Part shown: piece after piece, positions 46,863 through 55,548 of the stretch
Layout of the letters: every line of letters begins with the position of its first letter
Position numbering within the stretch: position 1 is the first letter of the stretch
Assembly (NCBI RefSeq): GCF_011759385.1
Contig: NZ_JAARLY010000002.1
Location: 1 to 64,000 of the forward strand
Source: Oleiagrimonas sp. C23AA
Lineage (GTDB): Bacteria; Pseudomonadota; Gammaproteobacteria; Xanthomonadales; Rhodanobacteraceae
Reading direction: 5' to 3'
Length of the DNA stretch: 64,000 nucleotides
Position numbers and translations under genes: made by a program
Notes under the pieces: model-generated
Told to the model about the DNA's origin: nothing
The model's database searches: none
Seen by the model: only the letters and a program-made list of their open reading frames with translations

Positions 46863-47115
46863 GCGTCGGCTCCTTTGGCGCAAGGGCGTGGATGCGGACG
46901 CAAGCCGTCCACGCGACGATTTTGCGGGAGATCGGCCTGGTGCTTATGGATTTGGATCAATAACCGGCCCGGCGCACGTGGGCGCTTGCCAGCCGACCAA
47001 AGCCGCCGCTCCCGCCAAGCCGCAACCTTGATGCATGTCAATCCGGCGGGCGCGCGCGCGCCTACAGTGGCTATCGCCTTTCGCGGGTTCTACCGCCTCA
47101 AAGAGGACAGCCATC

Positions 47116-47550
47116 ATGCGTTCATCCGCTATCGCCGTCATGTGTATTTCACTCGTCCTGGCATGGGGATCATCGGCCACGTTTGCACAGAAGCGCGGGG
47201 GCGGCGCACAGCGTTCGCATCCGCCTGCCAGCACCACGCGCGGTGACCGGCTGCAAACGCAGGACCGCATGAAGGACCGCGATCAACTGCACGACCAGGA
47301 CCGCATGCGCGATCGCGACCGCATCCACGACCAGGACGGCCGGGCCATCTATGGCTATCAACTGATGACGCCGGCCGAACGTCGTACCTACATGAACCAC
47401 ATGCGCAGCCTGAAAACGGTGCAGGAGCGCAACGCGTATCGCATGGAACATCGCAACGAGATGCAGCAGCGCGCCCGCGAACGTGGCGTGGCCATGCCAC
47501 CCGACAGCGGGCAGGGCACGCAGCGCCAGGGTGGCGATGGCGGCAACTGA
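47116..47550 (+). CDS. Small exported protein with charged Asp/Arg repeats
   Basis: A 144-residue protein with a signal peptide (cleavage near SATFAQ). The middle (about 45-75) repeats DRMKDRDQLHDQDRMRDRDR-like units with His-Asp-Gln links, a highly charged low-complexity run. Then follows a more ordered part, LMTPAERRTYMNHMRSLKTV, and a polar tail. It has AGAGGA before ATG 47116. I know of no assigned function for such proteins; metal or stress roles would be speculation. Confidence 0.78.
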   Translation: MRSSAIAVMCISLVLAWGSSATFAQKRGGGAQRSHPPASTTRGDRLQTQDRMKDRDQLHDQDRMRDRDRIHDQDGRAIYGYQLMTPAERRTYMNHMRSLKTVQERNAYRMEHRNEMQQRARERGVAMPPDSGQGTQRQGGDGGN

Positions 47551-47791
47551 ACAAGGCGCCCGGGCGGCGCTTGCGGTCGCGGTGGCGGCAAGGCGTATAT
47601 CGACGTTGCAGGCGAGGGCAGCGCTTGCTGGGGACCGTCGAGGCCTTGCCGCCGCCCTCTGCGGATGCGGGGTTCTTGCCGTGGCGGCGTGAAGTGTGGC
47701 GCCGTGCGTGAATGTGCCGGCGACCGACGCGCCGATGATGACTTCACGATCAGGCGGCGGCGCGGGAGCGGACGCGCCACCGCCGTGCGGA

Positions 47792-48691
47792 TCAGACCGC
47801 CGCGGAGGCGTAGTCCATGCGCCTGAGATCGTCCAGCATGCCCGGTCCGGTGGGTTGCCATTTCAGCGTGTTTCGCGTCCAGGCGCTGGACGCCAGCAGA
47901 TCCATGCCGGCGAAACCCGCCAGCCAGCCGAAGTAGTCCGGGGCCTGCTCGGCACCGATGGATTTCACCGGCATGCCAAGGCCCTCTCCCAGTACCTGGA
48001 CGATGTCGCGCACGGCAATACCCTCCTCGGCCACTGCGTGGTAGCGCGAGCCGGCTTGCGCATGCGCCAGCGCCAGTACGTAAAGCCGTGCCACATCGTT
48101 GACGTGAGCGGCCGGCCAACGGTTCCGGCCCTCGCCCAGATACGCGCAATAACCCCTCTGGCGGGCGATGTCGATATAGGGGCTGACAAGTCCCTGCCTG
48201 GCGGTATCGTGCACCTGCGGTAGACGCATCACGGAAACAGCCAGGCCACGCTCCAGCAGATCCTGCGCGGCTTGCTCGGATGCCTTGCGCGGATTGGGAT
48301 GATCGAAGTTGACCACATCCTCGCGTGCCGGTCCGCCGTCACCGGGGTCACCCAGGCCGGTGCCAGAGGTAACCAGCAACGGCCGATCGGAGCCGGCCAG
48401 TACCTCGCCCATGGCGAGGATCACACGACGATCCTTTTCGCAGTTGGCGACAAAGTTGGAAAAATTGTGATCGAACGCGGTGTGGATCACTGCGTCGGCC
48501 TGTTCGGCGCCGGCCTGCAGGCTGGCCGGGTCTTCCAGCGTGCCGCGATGCACCTCGGCGCCGGCCTGGGACAGCGCCTGGGCGCCGGCATCCGAACGCG
48601 TCAGGCCCAGCACCTGATGGCCGGCGCCGAGCAGCTCAGGCACGATCCTCGAGCCGATGAAGCCGGTGGCACCGGTAAGGAAAACACGCAT
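47792..48691 (-). CDS. NAD(P)-dependent epimerase/dehydratase-type SDR
   Basis: A 299-residue extended SDR with the NAD(P) motif TGATGFIGS at residues 6-14, the VIHTAFDH strand and the VTSGTGLGDP segment. The usual YxxxK is not clear in the expected place, so it may bind nucleotide without classical catalysis, as atypical SDRs do. ATG 48691 has TGGAGAGAG upstream. Single gene. Confidence 0.9.
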   Translation of the reverse strand: MRVFLTGATGFIGSRIVPELLGAGHQVLGLTRSDAGAQALSQAGAEVHRGTLEDPASLQAGAEQADAVIHTAFDHNFSNFVANCEKDRRVILAMGEVLAGSDRPLLVTSGTGLGDPGDGGPAREDVVNFDHPNPRKASEQAAQDLLERGLAVSVMRLPQVHDTARQGLVSPYIDIARQRGYCAYLGEGRNRWPAAHVNDVARLYVLALAHAQAGSRYHAVAEEGIAVRDIVQVLGEGLGMPVKSIGAEQAPDYFGWLAGFAGMDLLASSAWTRNTLKWQPTGPGMLDDLRRMDYASAAV

Positions 48692-48811
48692 GGCACTCTC
48701 TCCAGAAGGTGGAACGGAAGCCCAACGTGCCGCGTTTGTTCAACAGGTAAAAGTAGTGAAGTTATCCCGGTATAAGCGCCAACAGGCTCGGCGTCTGTCC
48801 AGGGATGTCCA

Positions 48812-48853
48812 ATGCAAGCAGAGCAGGCGCTTTACTGCCCGCTCTGCTTGCAT
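48812..48853. repeat. 13-bp perfect inverted repeat
   Basis: ATGCAAGCAGAGC (48812-48824) pairs with 48841-48853 across a 16-base loop that can form a few more GC pairs. There is no T run. It directly abuts the TGA that would end the small basic gene on the minus strand, so it could be that gene's 3' hairpin; otherwise it is a stray palindrome. Confidence 0.6.
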
Positions 48854-49007
48854 CACGGGGCATGATTTTCAGCGCTTGCCGTTGCCTGTGCCACGTGATG
48901 ATCCGCCCGCCGGGTCGAGTTTCCGCGCGTAGGGGCATTGCCGCGTCCTTTGCCTGATGGTTTGCCCGGGTTCTTGCTTGGGCGTTGGGAACCGGTGATT
49001 TGGACAT
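48853..49007 (-). pseudogene. Small basic protein gene, probably frameshifted near its start
   Basis: ATG 49007 has a very good GGAGG 4 bases upstream and begins MSKS. Staying in that frame gives an unconvincing 81-residue product. A shift of one base after codon 4 instead gives TGSQRPSKNPGKPSGKGRGN, a hydrophilic Lys/Gly/Pro-rich small-protein sequence, ending at a TGA (48853-48855) placed exactly against a hairpin. The full product would be 51 residues. This is inferred from composition and layout; the in-frame reading remains possible. Confidence 0.35.
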
Positions 49008-49137
49008 ATGACCTCCGTGTTTAGTGGCCGCGCCCTCATGGCCAAGCCACGCCCAACATGGTGAGGTGGGATGTCCATTTGGTGACCACGGATGGCAGGG
49101 GGCGGGTACGGCGAAGGCAGGCCTATGGTCTCTCGGA

Positions 49138-49497
49138 TTAAAGGGCTTCATCCTCGACGAATTGCTTCAGACGACCCAGCGCCTGGTCCCATTGCGCGGC
49201 GATGGCATCGAGCGCCTGACGGGCCTCGTCCAGGCGCGTCGGTTCGAAGGCCCAGCGGCGTTCGCGCCCGTGTTTGTCGTCATGGACCAGGCCGGCGTCG
49301 GCCAACACCTGCAAGTGCTTGGTGACTGCCTGGCGGCTAATGGCGGTGCCGGCAGTGAGCTGGGCGATCGACAACGCACCGCCCGCGCAAAGCATGGTGA
49401 CCAGGCGCAGGCGGGTGGCATCACCGAGCGCGGCAAATACCAAGGCGGATGTTTCTACGCGCGCGTCGCGGCGTGCGGACTTAGTGCGCGTCGACAT
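49138..49497 (-). CDS. ArsR-family transcriptional regulator
   Basis: A 119-residue winged-helix repressor: VFAALGDATRLRLVTMLCAG, then LSIAQLTAGTAISRQAVTKH as the recognition helix and HGRERRWAFEPTRLDEA as wing and tail. It has no metal-binding Cys pair, so it belongs to the non-metal ArsR group usually paired with SRPBCC proteins. Its ATG 49497 lies inside the 3' end of the SRPBCC gene (17-base overlap). Confidence 0.93.
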   Translation of the reverse strand: MSTRTKSARRDARVETSALVFAALGDATRLRLVTMLCAGGALSIAQLTAGTAISRQAVTKHLQVLADAGLVHDDKHGRERRWAFEPTRLDEARQALDAIAAQWDQALGRLKQFVEDEAL

Positions 49498-49969
49498 ATC
49501 GCTGGATGTTGCTGATCTGTTTCTTCCAGCCACCACGGTTGGCGCGCAAGGCATTCTCACGGCGTGCGGCTGGCAGCGCGTCAAAACCCGACTCGGTGAG
49601 CCGAAGCAGCGTGCCATCGTAGGCTTCTTCCAGCTCGAAGCTGACCAGGGTAGTGGGCTCGTCGCTGTAGTCGACGGTGGTATCCACCGCATAGGGATGC
49701 CAGCGATAGGAAAACAGCCGCATTGGTTCGATGCGCTCGATCAGCAGCGTGATTGGCGTGCCGCGAAACTTCTCCTGCATCTTGGCCACTTCCGCATCGA
49801 CCTGGGTCGGTTCAATGCGGCCACTTACCGGCTGGCCGGCGATGAACGGGCCATCGAACGCCATGCCGAACCACGCCCCGAACTGTGCCGGGTCGGTCAG
49901 CGCCCGCCATACGCGCTCGCGTGGCGCCTTGAGAAGTATCTGCCGTTCAATGTGATCGGTGCTGTTCAT
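49481..49969 (-). CDS. SRPBCC (AHSA1-like) domain protein
   Basis: A 162-residue START/Bet v 1-type protein: IERQILLKAPRERVWRALTD opens the fold, and WFGMAFDGPF, EPTTLVSFELEEAYDGT and GWKKQISNIQRYV follow. Such proteins bind small hydrophobic ligands and often pair with ArsR regulators. ATG 49969 (MNSTDHI) is supported by GGAG 6 bases upstream; ATG 49981 is the alternative. It is the first gene of the two-gene unit. Two GCAAC-N6-GTTGC palindromes lie just upstream. Confidence 0.9.
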   Translation of the reverse strand: MNSTDHIERQILLKAPRERVWRALTDPAQFGAWFGMAFDGPFIAGQPVSGRIEPTQVDAEVAKMQEKFRGTPITLLIERIEPMRLFSYRWHPYAVDTTVDYSDEPTTLVSFELEEAYDGTLLRLTESGFDALPAARRENALRANRGGWKKQISNIQRYVDAH

Positions 49970-49987
49970 GCGCGGCTCCATATTTAC

Positions 49988-50045
49988 GCAACCATTAAGT
50001 TGCATAATGCGCCAAGGCTGATCAAAAAAGCAACTAAAAGGTTGC
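49988..50045 (-). promoter_or_regulatory. Promoter with two GCAAC-N6-GTTGC palindromes 42 bp apart
   Basis: GCAAC-CATTAA-GTTGC (49988-50003) and GCAAC-TAAAAG-GTTGC (50030-50045) share identical arms. Their centres are exactly 42 bp apart, four helical turns. On the minus strand TTGCTT-N18-CATTAT between and within them makes a plausible promoter, with the palindromes covering the -35 and -10 sides. They are ideal operators for the dimeric ArsR protein encoded downstream. Confidence 0.65.
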
Positions 50046-50071
50046 GTTTACGCGTGGTCTGCCTGCCCCGC

Positions 50072-51010
50072 TCAGATCGAGAGTGAGGTAGCCTGTGCTG
50101 GCGTCGGCGCATCGCGATTGCCGCGCGCAGCGTAGCGGGTGGGTGCCATGCCTGCGTGGCGTGAGAAGGCGGCGCTGAAGGTGCTGGCCGAGCTGTAGCC
50201 GACGCGCTCGGCGATCTCGGTGATGCCTGCATCGCCGCGACGCAGCAGTTGCTTGGCCAGCGCCATGCGCCAGGCCAGCAGGTAGGCCATGGGTGCCATG
50301 CCGACGGCGCGGCTGAAGCGTTCGAAGAAGGTGGAGCGTGACAGCGCGGCGTGGCGCGCCAGTTCACCCATGCTCCAGCGTCGCGACGGGTCGCCATGCA
50401 TCGCGCGTAGCGCCTGCGCCAGGCGCGCATCGGACAGGCCGCTGACCAGACCGGGCGACGCCTGGGTGGGCGTGTTCGAGCGCAGCGCTTCGATCAGCAG
50501 CACTTCCAGCAAGCGCGTCAGCACCATCTCACGCGCCGGACGCTGCGCGCGGGCTTCCTCGCCCACCAGCTTTACCAGCACGGCCAGTCGCCGGTCGCCG
50601 CGAATGTGCACACGGCGCGGCAGCAGCGATATCAGCAACGCCGCGTCGGGCGAGGCGAACTGGCAATGGCCAATCTGCATGCGCAGGTCGATGGGACCGT
50701 CCTGTTGACCGATGCGAAAGTGCCCGTCGCCCAGCGCCACTGGCTGGGTGTCGATGTGCGTGTCCACGTCTTCCAGACTGGCCATGGCGGTGCCATGCGA
50801 GGCGGGCATCAGCAGAAAGTCGCCGCTGCGCAGGGTGAGCGCTTCGTCGCCTTCGGTCAGCACGCGACAGCCACCTTCCAGCACCACGCAATAGAACGAC
50901 TCGCTGGCATCGGGGCGGTGCACGCACCAGGGGCCGGCGCCCACCACCGATTTGGAAAAGCGTGCGCTGGGCTCCAGCAAGGTGACTACATCGGTCAGGG
51001 GATCAGTCAT
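50072..51010 (-). CDS. AraC-family transcriptional regulator with cupin sensor
   Basis: A 312-residue regulator. The N-terminal cupin_6-type domain (PWCVHRPDASESFYCVVLEG, LTLRSGDFLLMPASHG) senses a ligand. The C-terminal AraC HTH pair (RWSMGELARHAALSRSTFFE and ITEIAERVGYSSASTFSAAF) binds DNA. ATG 51010 begins MTDPLTDVVTLL. It is divergent from the SDR gene at 51112; this AraC/SDR pairing is common, and the SDR is its likely target. Confidence 0.94.
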   Translation of the reverse strand: MTDPLTDVVTLLEPSARFSKSVVGAGPWCVHRPDASESFYCVVLEGGCRVLTEGDEALTLRSGDFLLMPASHGTAMASLEDVDTHIDTQPVALGDGHFRIGQQDGPIDLRMQIGHCQFASPDAALLISLLPRRVHIRGDRRLAVLVKLVGEEARAQRPAREMVLTRLLEVLLIEALRSNTPTQASPGLVSGLSDARLAQALRAMHGDPSRRWSMGELARHAALSRSTFFERFSRAVGMAPMAYLLAWRMALAKQLLRRGDAGITEIAERVGYSSASTFSAAFSRHAGMAPTRYAARGNRDAPTPAQATSLSI

Positions 51011-51111
51011 GTCGGACGCTCGCCAAAAATATATGGACGCTTGCACGCAGCGCGTACGGTCACCGCGGCCTATCGTGTCGCCAACCCACCCACGCTGCAA
51101 GGAGTTGTCTC

Positions 51112-51852
51112 ATGCAAACCGTATTGATCACCGGCTGCTCGTCCGGTTTCGGGCTGGAAACCGCGCGCTATTTTCTGGCGCGCGACTGGCGTGTCATCGC
51201 CACTATGCGTACCCCCGACCCGGCCGTACTGCCGGAATCTGAAAACCTGCGTGTGCTGGCGCTGGACGTGACCGATGCCGACAGCATCCGTCGCGCCATC
51301 GACCAGGCCGGTCCCATCGATGCGCTGGTCAACAACGCCGGTGTTGGCGCCGCTGTGCCCTTTGAGCTGACCTCACCTGAGATCGCCCGAGCGCTGCTGG
51401 AAACCAACACTATCGGCACCATGGCCATGACGCAGGCGGTGCTACCGCAATTTCGCGAGCGCCAGGCCGGGGTGGTCGTGAATGTCACCTCCACCGTCAC
51501 CCTGAAATCGCTGCCGCTGGTGTCGATGTACACCGCCAGCAAGGCAGCGGTGAATGCATTTACCGAGTGCATGGCGCTGGAGCTGGCGCCGTTCGGTGTG
51601 CGCGTGCGTCTGGTATTGCCGGGGCGCTCGCCGGAAACGCGCTTTGGCGACAACGCGCATCGCGCCGGGCTGGATCACCCGGCCTACGCCGGGATGGTTC
51701 AGCGTGTGGTGGCCGGCATGCGTGACACTTCCAGTCCGATGACCCATGCGCCGGATGTGGCCAAGGCTGTCTGGCGTGCGGTGACCGACCCTTCGGCGCC
51801 GGCGCGTCTGCCCGCCGGGGCTGATGCCGAGGCCTGGGCCGCGGGCGGCTGA
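51112..51852 (+). CDS. Short-chain dehydrogenase/reductase
   Basis: A 246-residue classical SDR with the cofactor motif TGCSSGFG (residues 7-14), NNAG (about 67-70), the catalytic Ser region VTSTVTLKSLPLV and YTASK (Tyr/Lys). It reduces or oxidises a carbonyl/alcohol with NAD(P)H; the substrate is unknown. AAGGAG lies upstream of the ATG. It is divergent from the AraC-type regulator. Confidence 0.93.
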   Translation: MQTVLITGCSSGFGLETARYFLARDWRVIATMRTPDPAVLPESENLRVLALDVTDADSIRRAIDQAGPIDALVNNAGVGAAVPFELTSPEIARALLETNTIGTMAMTQAVLPQFRERQAGVVVNVTSTVTLKSLPLVSMYTASKAAVNAFTECMALELAPFGVRVRLVLPGRSPETRFGDNAHRAGLDHPAYAGMVQRVVAGMRDTSSPMTHAPDVAKAVWRAVTDPSAPARLPAGADAEAWAAGG

Positions 51853-51868
51853 GGCCCTGCCGCAGGGG

Positions 51869-51896
51869 CGCGCGGGCACCGCATGCCGCCCGCGCG
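51869..51896. terminator. GC-rich hairpin between convergent SDR and igaA-like genes
   Basis: A 9-bp stem (51869-51877 CGCGCGGGC with 51888-51896) closes on a 10-base loop 16 bases after the SDR stop. There is no T run, so intrinsic termination is uncertain. The rest of the gap to 52049 shows nothing. Confidence 0.4.
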
Positions 51897-52048
51897 AACC
51901 TGCTCTTGCCCTTGTCGGGCGGCCGCTCATGCGGACCGCTTGCCCGGGGCATGCCCGCTCGCGCCACGGTCCGATACCGCATGGGCCCCACCTGTGCCAT
52001 TGACGCCCTGGTGTGGGCCGACGCTGCGCTGCGATCGGTGCGCGCGCG

Positions 52049-54145
52049 TCAGCGCAGAACGCCGGGTAGCCAGCGTGCCACGTCGCGCCGACGTGTCCGT
52101 GATGCCACGTACAAGCGACGCGCCCGCCACGATTGCCAGAGCACCAGCAGCGCCAGCACGATGACCATGAAGGGTGCCACCGCGTCAGGCCAGGGTGTTG
52201 GCACCTGTCCACGTGGCAGCAGGCGCACGCGCATCAGTCCGTCTTCGGTGTCGACGGCGGCGACGATCGCGTGGATCTGGAAGTCGCGCTCGTCCATGCG
52301 TTGCGCCAGCGCGTGCAGTGCCTTGCCGGGATGTTCGTCGAGCCATGCGATGATCTTGGCCGCAGGCAACGGATCGGCCGGCTCGGCGAGCTGCAGTTGC
52401 ACGGCGCGGGCGCGTGTTTCCGGCGCCAGCGTCAGCGCTTCCCGCAGGCTATCGCCATAGACCGGTGCCAGCGCCGCCTCGATCAGCTCGGCCAGCAGCT
52501 GCGTATCGGCCCTGCCGAGCACGATGCTGTCGCTGCCCGACTGCGGTCGCCTGGCCTTGATCCTGAGCATGCGCAGCGCGCTTCGCAGGCGACGGCAGGC
52601 GCGATCGTGGCGACGCTCACACAGGTTGTAGGCGTCTTCGGTCAGTTGTGGGAAGTGCGCCAGGAAGTGATCGCCGCGAACCCGCTCCAGCGCTCGTTGC
52701 AGGGCCGAACGCGCCGGACTGCTGTCGCCTTGGTTGCGGCGCAGACGGCCGGCCTGGCGCTGCAGACGCCTGACGGTGGCGGGGATCTCGATGGCTCGGG
52801 GTGCCTGCGCCGCACCCCAGGTCAGGCGTGAACAATCGGCCAGCCAGGCCGGACCTCGCTCGGAGAATCTGGCACTCGCCTCGCGGGCGACGGCGCAGCG
52901 CGCGGTACCGGACGCAACCAGGCGGTCGCCCGGTACCGGAAGATGACGACGCAGCCCGGCGGCCGTATCGGCGTGGACGGTCGAGGGTCCGGTGACCAGA
53001 TTCCAGGCCAGCGCCACCGACGTACCCAGCGGCGCGGCGATCCACCAGGCCACCATCAGCACCAGCGCCGCCAGTACCGCCAGGGTGGCGTGACGTCCCC
53101 AGTGCACCACCGGATAACGCTGGCGTTGCTGATAGATGCTCAGCTGGCCGTGTCGCACCACATGCCCCTGGGTGTCCATCTCCAGATCCATCGTGCCGCT
53201 GGGCAGGCGCGATTTCAGATGCTCGAACCACGAGGCCGGGTACTTCGCTTTCACCTCGCCCATGTAGATCGCGATGGAGCGGATGTTCTGTTCCTCGTAG
53301 GCATTGACCTCGGCGCGCAGGCTCAGCGGTCCGCGCATATGGCGCAACTGCGCGGGTCTGGTGAACAGTGGCCGGTTCGGTGCCGCGAGATAGCGCCACA
53401 GTCCAAGGATCAGTATCAAGGCGGGTGCCGCCACCAACGCCGGCATGGTCTGGGCGAAGGTCGCGCATATCAGCACTCCGGCCAGACCCAGCGCGATGCC
53501 TATGGCGCCAGCACTGCCGCGCGAGGCCGCATCCTGGCGCAGTTGCATTTCCTGCTCGCGCTCGTGACGGGTGCCGAGCAGGCGCGTCGGCGCGGGGCCG
53601 CCATCGCCGTCGTACGCGGACACAGCAGCCATGCCGTCTGCTGCCGGGGCTTGCCCGGCGGTCATGCCGCTGTCCAGGGTACCCAGATCGCCCGATGCAA
53701 GTCTCACGCGCGCCTGCTCTTTCCTTTGCTCGGCCTCGACTGCATCGGCCAGCGTGTAACCGTTCAGGCTCAGCACGATGACCTGCTTTTTGGCCAGCAC
53801 CACCTCGGCATCGTTGATCGCCCCCAGACGGGTACGCAGTCCGGGATGCAGCTTGACCTCGATGTCATCGATCAGGTCGAACCACTCGCCCGCGCCATGG
53901 CGCCCCTTGATGCCGTGGCGGACATAGGCGCCACGGAGCCGGCGCACATCGTCGCCGCATGCACGCGGATGGAAGGTACGCTCGACCAGCGCACGTTCCT
54001 CGCCGCCCAGCGCGCGAATGGGTTGGCTGTCGCGGAACTGGCGAAGGGCCCGTTTCGATCGCCGTCGGCGGCGCATGTAGACCGTGGTGCTGTAGATGGA
54101 GATCAGCAGCAGCACGAGAAGAAGCAGAAGTTGTATGGAGCCCAT
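52049..54145 (-). CDS. IgaA/UmoB-family membrane protein (intracellular growth attenuator type)
   Basis: A 698-residue inner-membrane protein close in size to enterobacterial IgaA (711). It has an N-terminal helix (SIQLLLLLVLLLISIYSTTV), a cytoplasmic part, a helix pair near the middle (AIGIALGLAGVLICATF, ALVAAPALILILGLW), a fourth helix (TLAVLAALVLMVAWWIAAPL), a large periplasmic region and a last helix near the end (FMVIVLALLVLWQ). In enterobacteria IgaA restrains the Rcs envelope-stress phosphorelay. No rcs genes are in the window. ATG 54145 is chosen; upstream sequence to 54634 is non-coding. Confidence 0.85.
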   Translation of the reverse strand: MGSIQLLLLLVLLLISIYSTTVYMRRRRRSKRALRQFRDSQPIRALGGEERALVERTFHPRACGDDVRRLRGAYVRHGIKGRHGAGEWFDLIDDIEVKLHPGLRTRLGAINDAEVVLAKKQVIVLSLNGYTLADAVEAEQRKEQARVRLASGDLGTLDSGMTAGQAPAADGMAAVSAYDGDGGPAPTRLLGTRHEREQEMQLRQDAASRGSAGAIGIALGLAGVLICATFAQTMPALVAAPALILILGLWRYLAAPNRPLFTRPAQLRHMRGPLSLRAEVNAYEEQNIRSIAIYMGEVKAKYPASWFEHLKSRLPSGTMDLEMDTQGHVVRHGQLSIYQQRQRYPVVHWGRHATLAVLAALVLMVAWWIAAPLGTSVALAWNLVTGPSTVHADTAAGLRRHLPVPGDRLVASGTARCAVAREASARFSERGPAWLADCSRLTWGAAQAPRAIEIPATVRRLQRQAGRLRRNQGDSSPARSALQRALERVRGDHFLAHFPQLTEDAYNLCERRHDRACRRLRSALRMLRIKARRPQSGSDSIVLGRADTQLLAELIEAALAPVYGDSLREALTLAPETRARAVQLQLAEPADPLPAAKIIAWLDEHPGKALHALAQRMDERDFQIHAIVAAVDTEDGLMRVRLLPRGQVPTPWPDAVAPFMVIVLALLVLWQSWRARRLYVASRTRRRDVARWLPGVLR

Positions 54146-54416
54146 CTGTTTCGAGACGTCCCTTGAGCGGTTGCACGCAAAGAGCCAGACGGTTGCAAGG
54201 TACTCGGGGCGAGTCAATGAACACGGCATGGGGACGTCGACGGGCGACGCCTGGTGCCGCATGCAAGTGGCCGACTCCACGAGAAGGTGAAGTGGCCGCG
54301 GTATGGTGTCGCGGGCTTTCGGCGTGCTGATCGTTGCATCGCTGCGCGGCAGCTCGGCTGCATACCCGCGCCATGGCGCGCTAAGCTGCGGTCGGTGGTT
54401 ACCAAGAGTGCCTGGT

Positions 54417-55217
54417 ATGCGTTGGATGGCTCCACTTGAATGGGTCGGGCGTGCGCTGGCGCGTTTCCTGGGCAAACCACGCCAGAGCGAGTGGCACTTC
54501 GGTACCTCCAGTTTCGAGCTCCTGGCCAAGACGCTGCGCAAGGGTGACGTGGTGCTGGTCGAGGGCAGCAGCCGTTTCAGCACGGCCATCAAATACCTGA
54601 CCCAGTCGAGCTGGTCGCACGCAGCGCTGTTCATCGGCGAGGTGCCTGAGGCAGGCGGTCCGGCGGGATTCCTGCTGCTGGAGGCTGACGTTGAACATGG
54701 CGTGCGCGTGGTGCCGCTGGATACCTACGCCGGTCAGCACACACGCATCTGCCGTGCGGTGGGTCTGTGCCAAGAGGAGATCGACCGACTGGTGGCCCAC
54801 GCCATGGCGCGCATCGGCCAGCGATACGATGTGCGCAACATCGTCGACCTGATGCGCTTCCTGCTGCCGACACCGCCGTTGCCCGGCCGCTGGCGCCGCC
54901 GCATGCTGGCGCTAGGCAGCGGTGACCCGACCCGTGCCATCTGCTCATCGCTGATCGCCGAAGCGTTCCAGAGCGTGCGATACCCGATTCTGCCGCGCGT
55001 CGAACGCAGCGCTCGCGGCAGTCGCGCGGCACGCCATGCGCGGCGGGAAATTCTGCACATTCGCAACTCGCGTCTGTTCACTCCGCGCGACTTCGACATT
55101 TCGCCGTACTTTCGCATCATCAAGCCACTGATCGAGCAGCGCTTCGACCCGCATCGACTGCGCTGGGCCAGGCCGGAAGATGGCACTACTATCCACAGTG
55201 ATCATCGACGCGGATAA
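54417..55217 (+). CDS. YiiX/YaeF-type permuted papain-fold cysteine peptidase
   Basis: A 266-residue protein of the circularly permuted NlpC/P60-like (YiiX) group: GDVVLVEGSSRFSTAIKYLT, then SWSHAALFIG (catalytic H68) first and RAICSSLIAEAF (catalytic C176) later, the permuted order. These enzymes are thought to cut amide or ester bonds in lipids or peptides. There is no signal peptide. The ATG 54417 site has only a weak AGAG upstream. It is divergent from the IgaA-like gene. Confidence 0.85.
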   Translation: MRWMAPLEWVGRALARFLGKPRQSEWHFGTSSFELLAKTLRKGDVVLVEGSSRFSTAIKYLTQSSWSHAALFIGEVPEAGGPAGFLLLEADVEHGVRVVPLDTYAGQHTRICRAVGLCQEEIDRLVAHAMARIGQRYDVRNIVDLMRFLLPTPPLPGRWRRRMLALGSGDPTRAICSSLIAEAFQSVRYPILPRVERSARGSRAARHARREILHIRNSRLFTPRDFDISPYFRIIKPLIEQRFDPHRLRWARPEDGTTIHSDHRRG

Positions 55218-55258
55218 GAGCCGCATTGGCGTGACATCGGCCGACAGGGAGTGGATAT

Positions 55259-55546
55259 ATGAGCCGGGTATGGATCCTGTTGATGGCTGGCCTGTCATTT
55301 TTGGCCATCTATCTGTTGACACACCATCGTTCCAGGCATGTGCAGTCACCGGGACCGCGTCCCGACAACCAGGCGGCGCTGGCCTCGCCGCATCCGCTTG
55401 ATCGGCATTTCAGTTGCGATGGTAGAAAGTACTGCAGTCAGATGCGCTCCAGAGCGGAGGCCGAGTTTTTCAACAGGAATTGTCCCGGTACTCGCATGGA
55501 TGGCGATCATGACGGAGTGCCGTGCGAAAATGATTCCAGGTTCTGA
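55259..55546 (+). CDS. Excalibur calcium-binding domain protein
   Basis: A 95-residue protein with an N-terminal membrane/signal segment (VWILLMAGLSFLAIYLLT) and a C-terminal Excalibur domain: FSCDGRKYCSQM, then AEFFNRNCPG and MDGDHDGVPCE, whose Asp-rich DxDxDG-like loop binds calcium. GGGAG precedes ATG 55259. It follows the YiiX-like gene by 41 bases and may share its transcript. Confidence 0.9.
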   Translation: MSRVWILLMAGLSFLAIYLLTHHRSRHVQSPGPRPDNQAALASPHPLDRHFSCDGRKYCSQMRSRAEAEFFNRNCPGTRMDGDHDGVPCENDSRF

Positions 55547-55548
55547 CT

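Larger units (their letters stand above)
48692..49137. other. Intergenic region with a hairpin and a broken small gene
   Basis: It contains the SDR promoter side, a 13-bp inverted repeat (48812-48853) and a small basic, probably frameshifted reading frame (48853-49007), both listed separately. Nothing else is supported. Confidence 0.5.

Noticed and set aside
54146-54634. An N-terminal extension of the IgaA-like protein
   Set aside because: The sequence is antisense to the start of the YiiX-like gene and its leader, has no family match, and the IgaA topology begins with the helix at ATG 54145.
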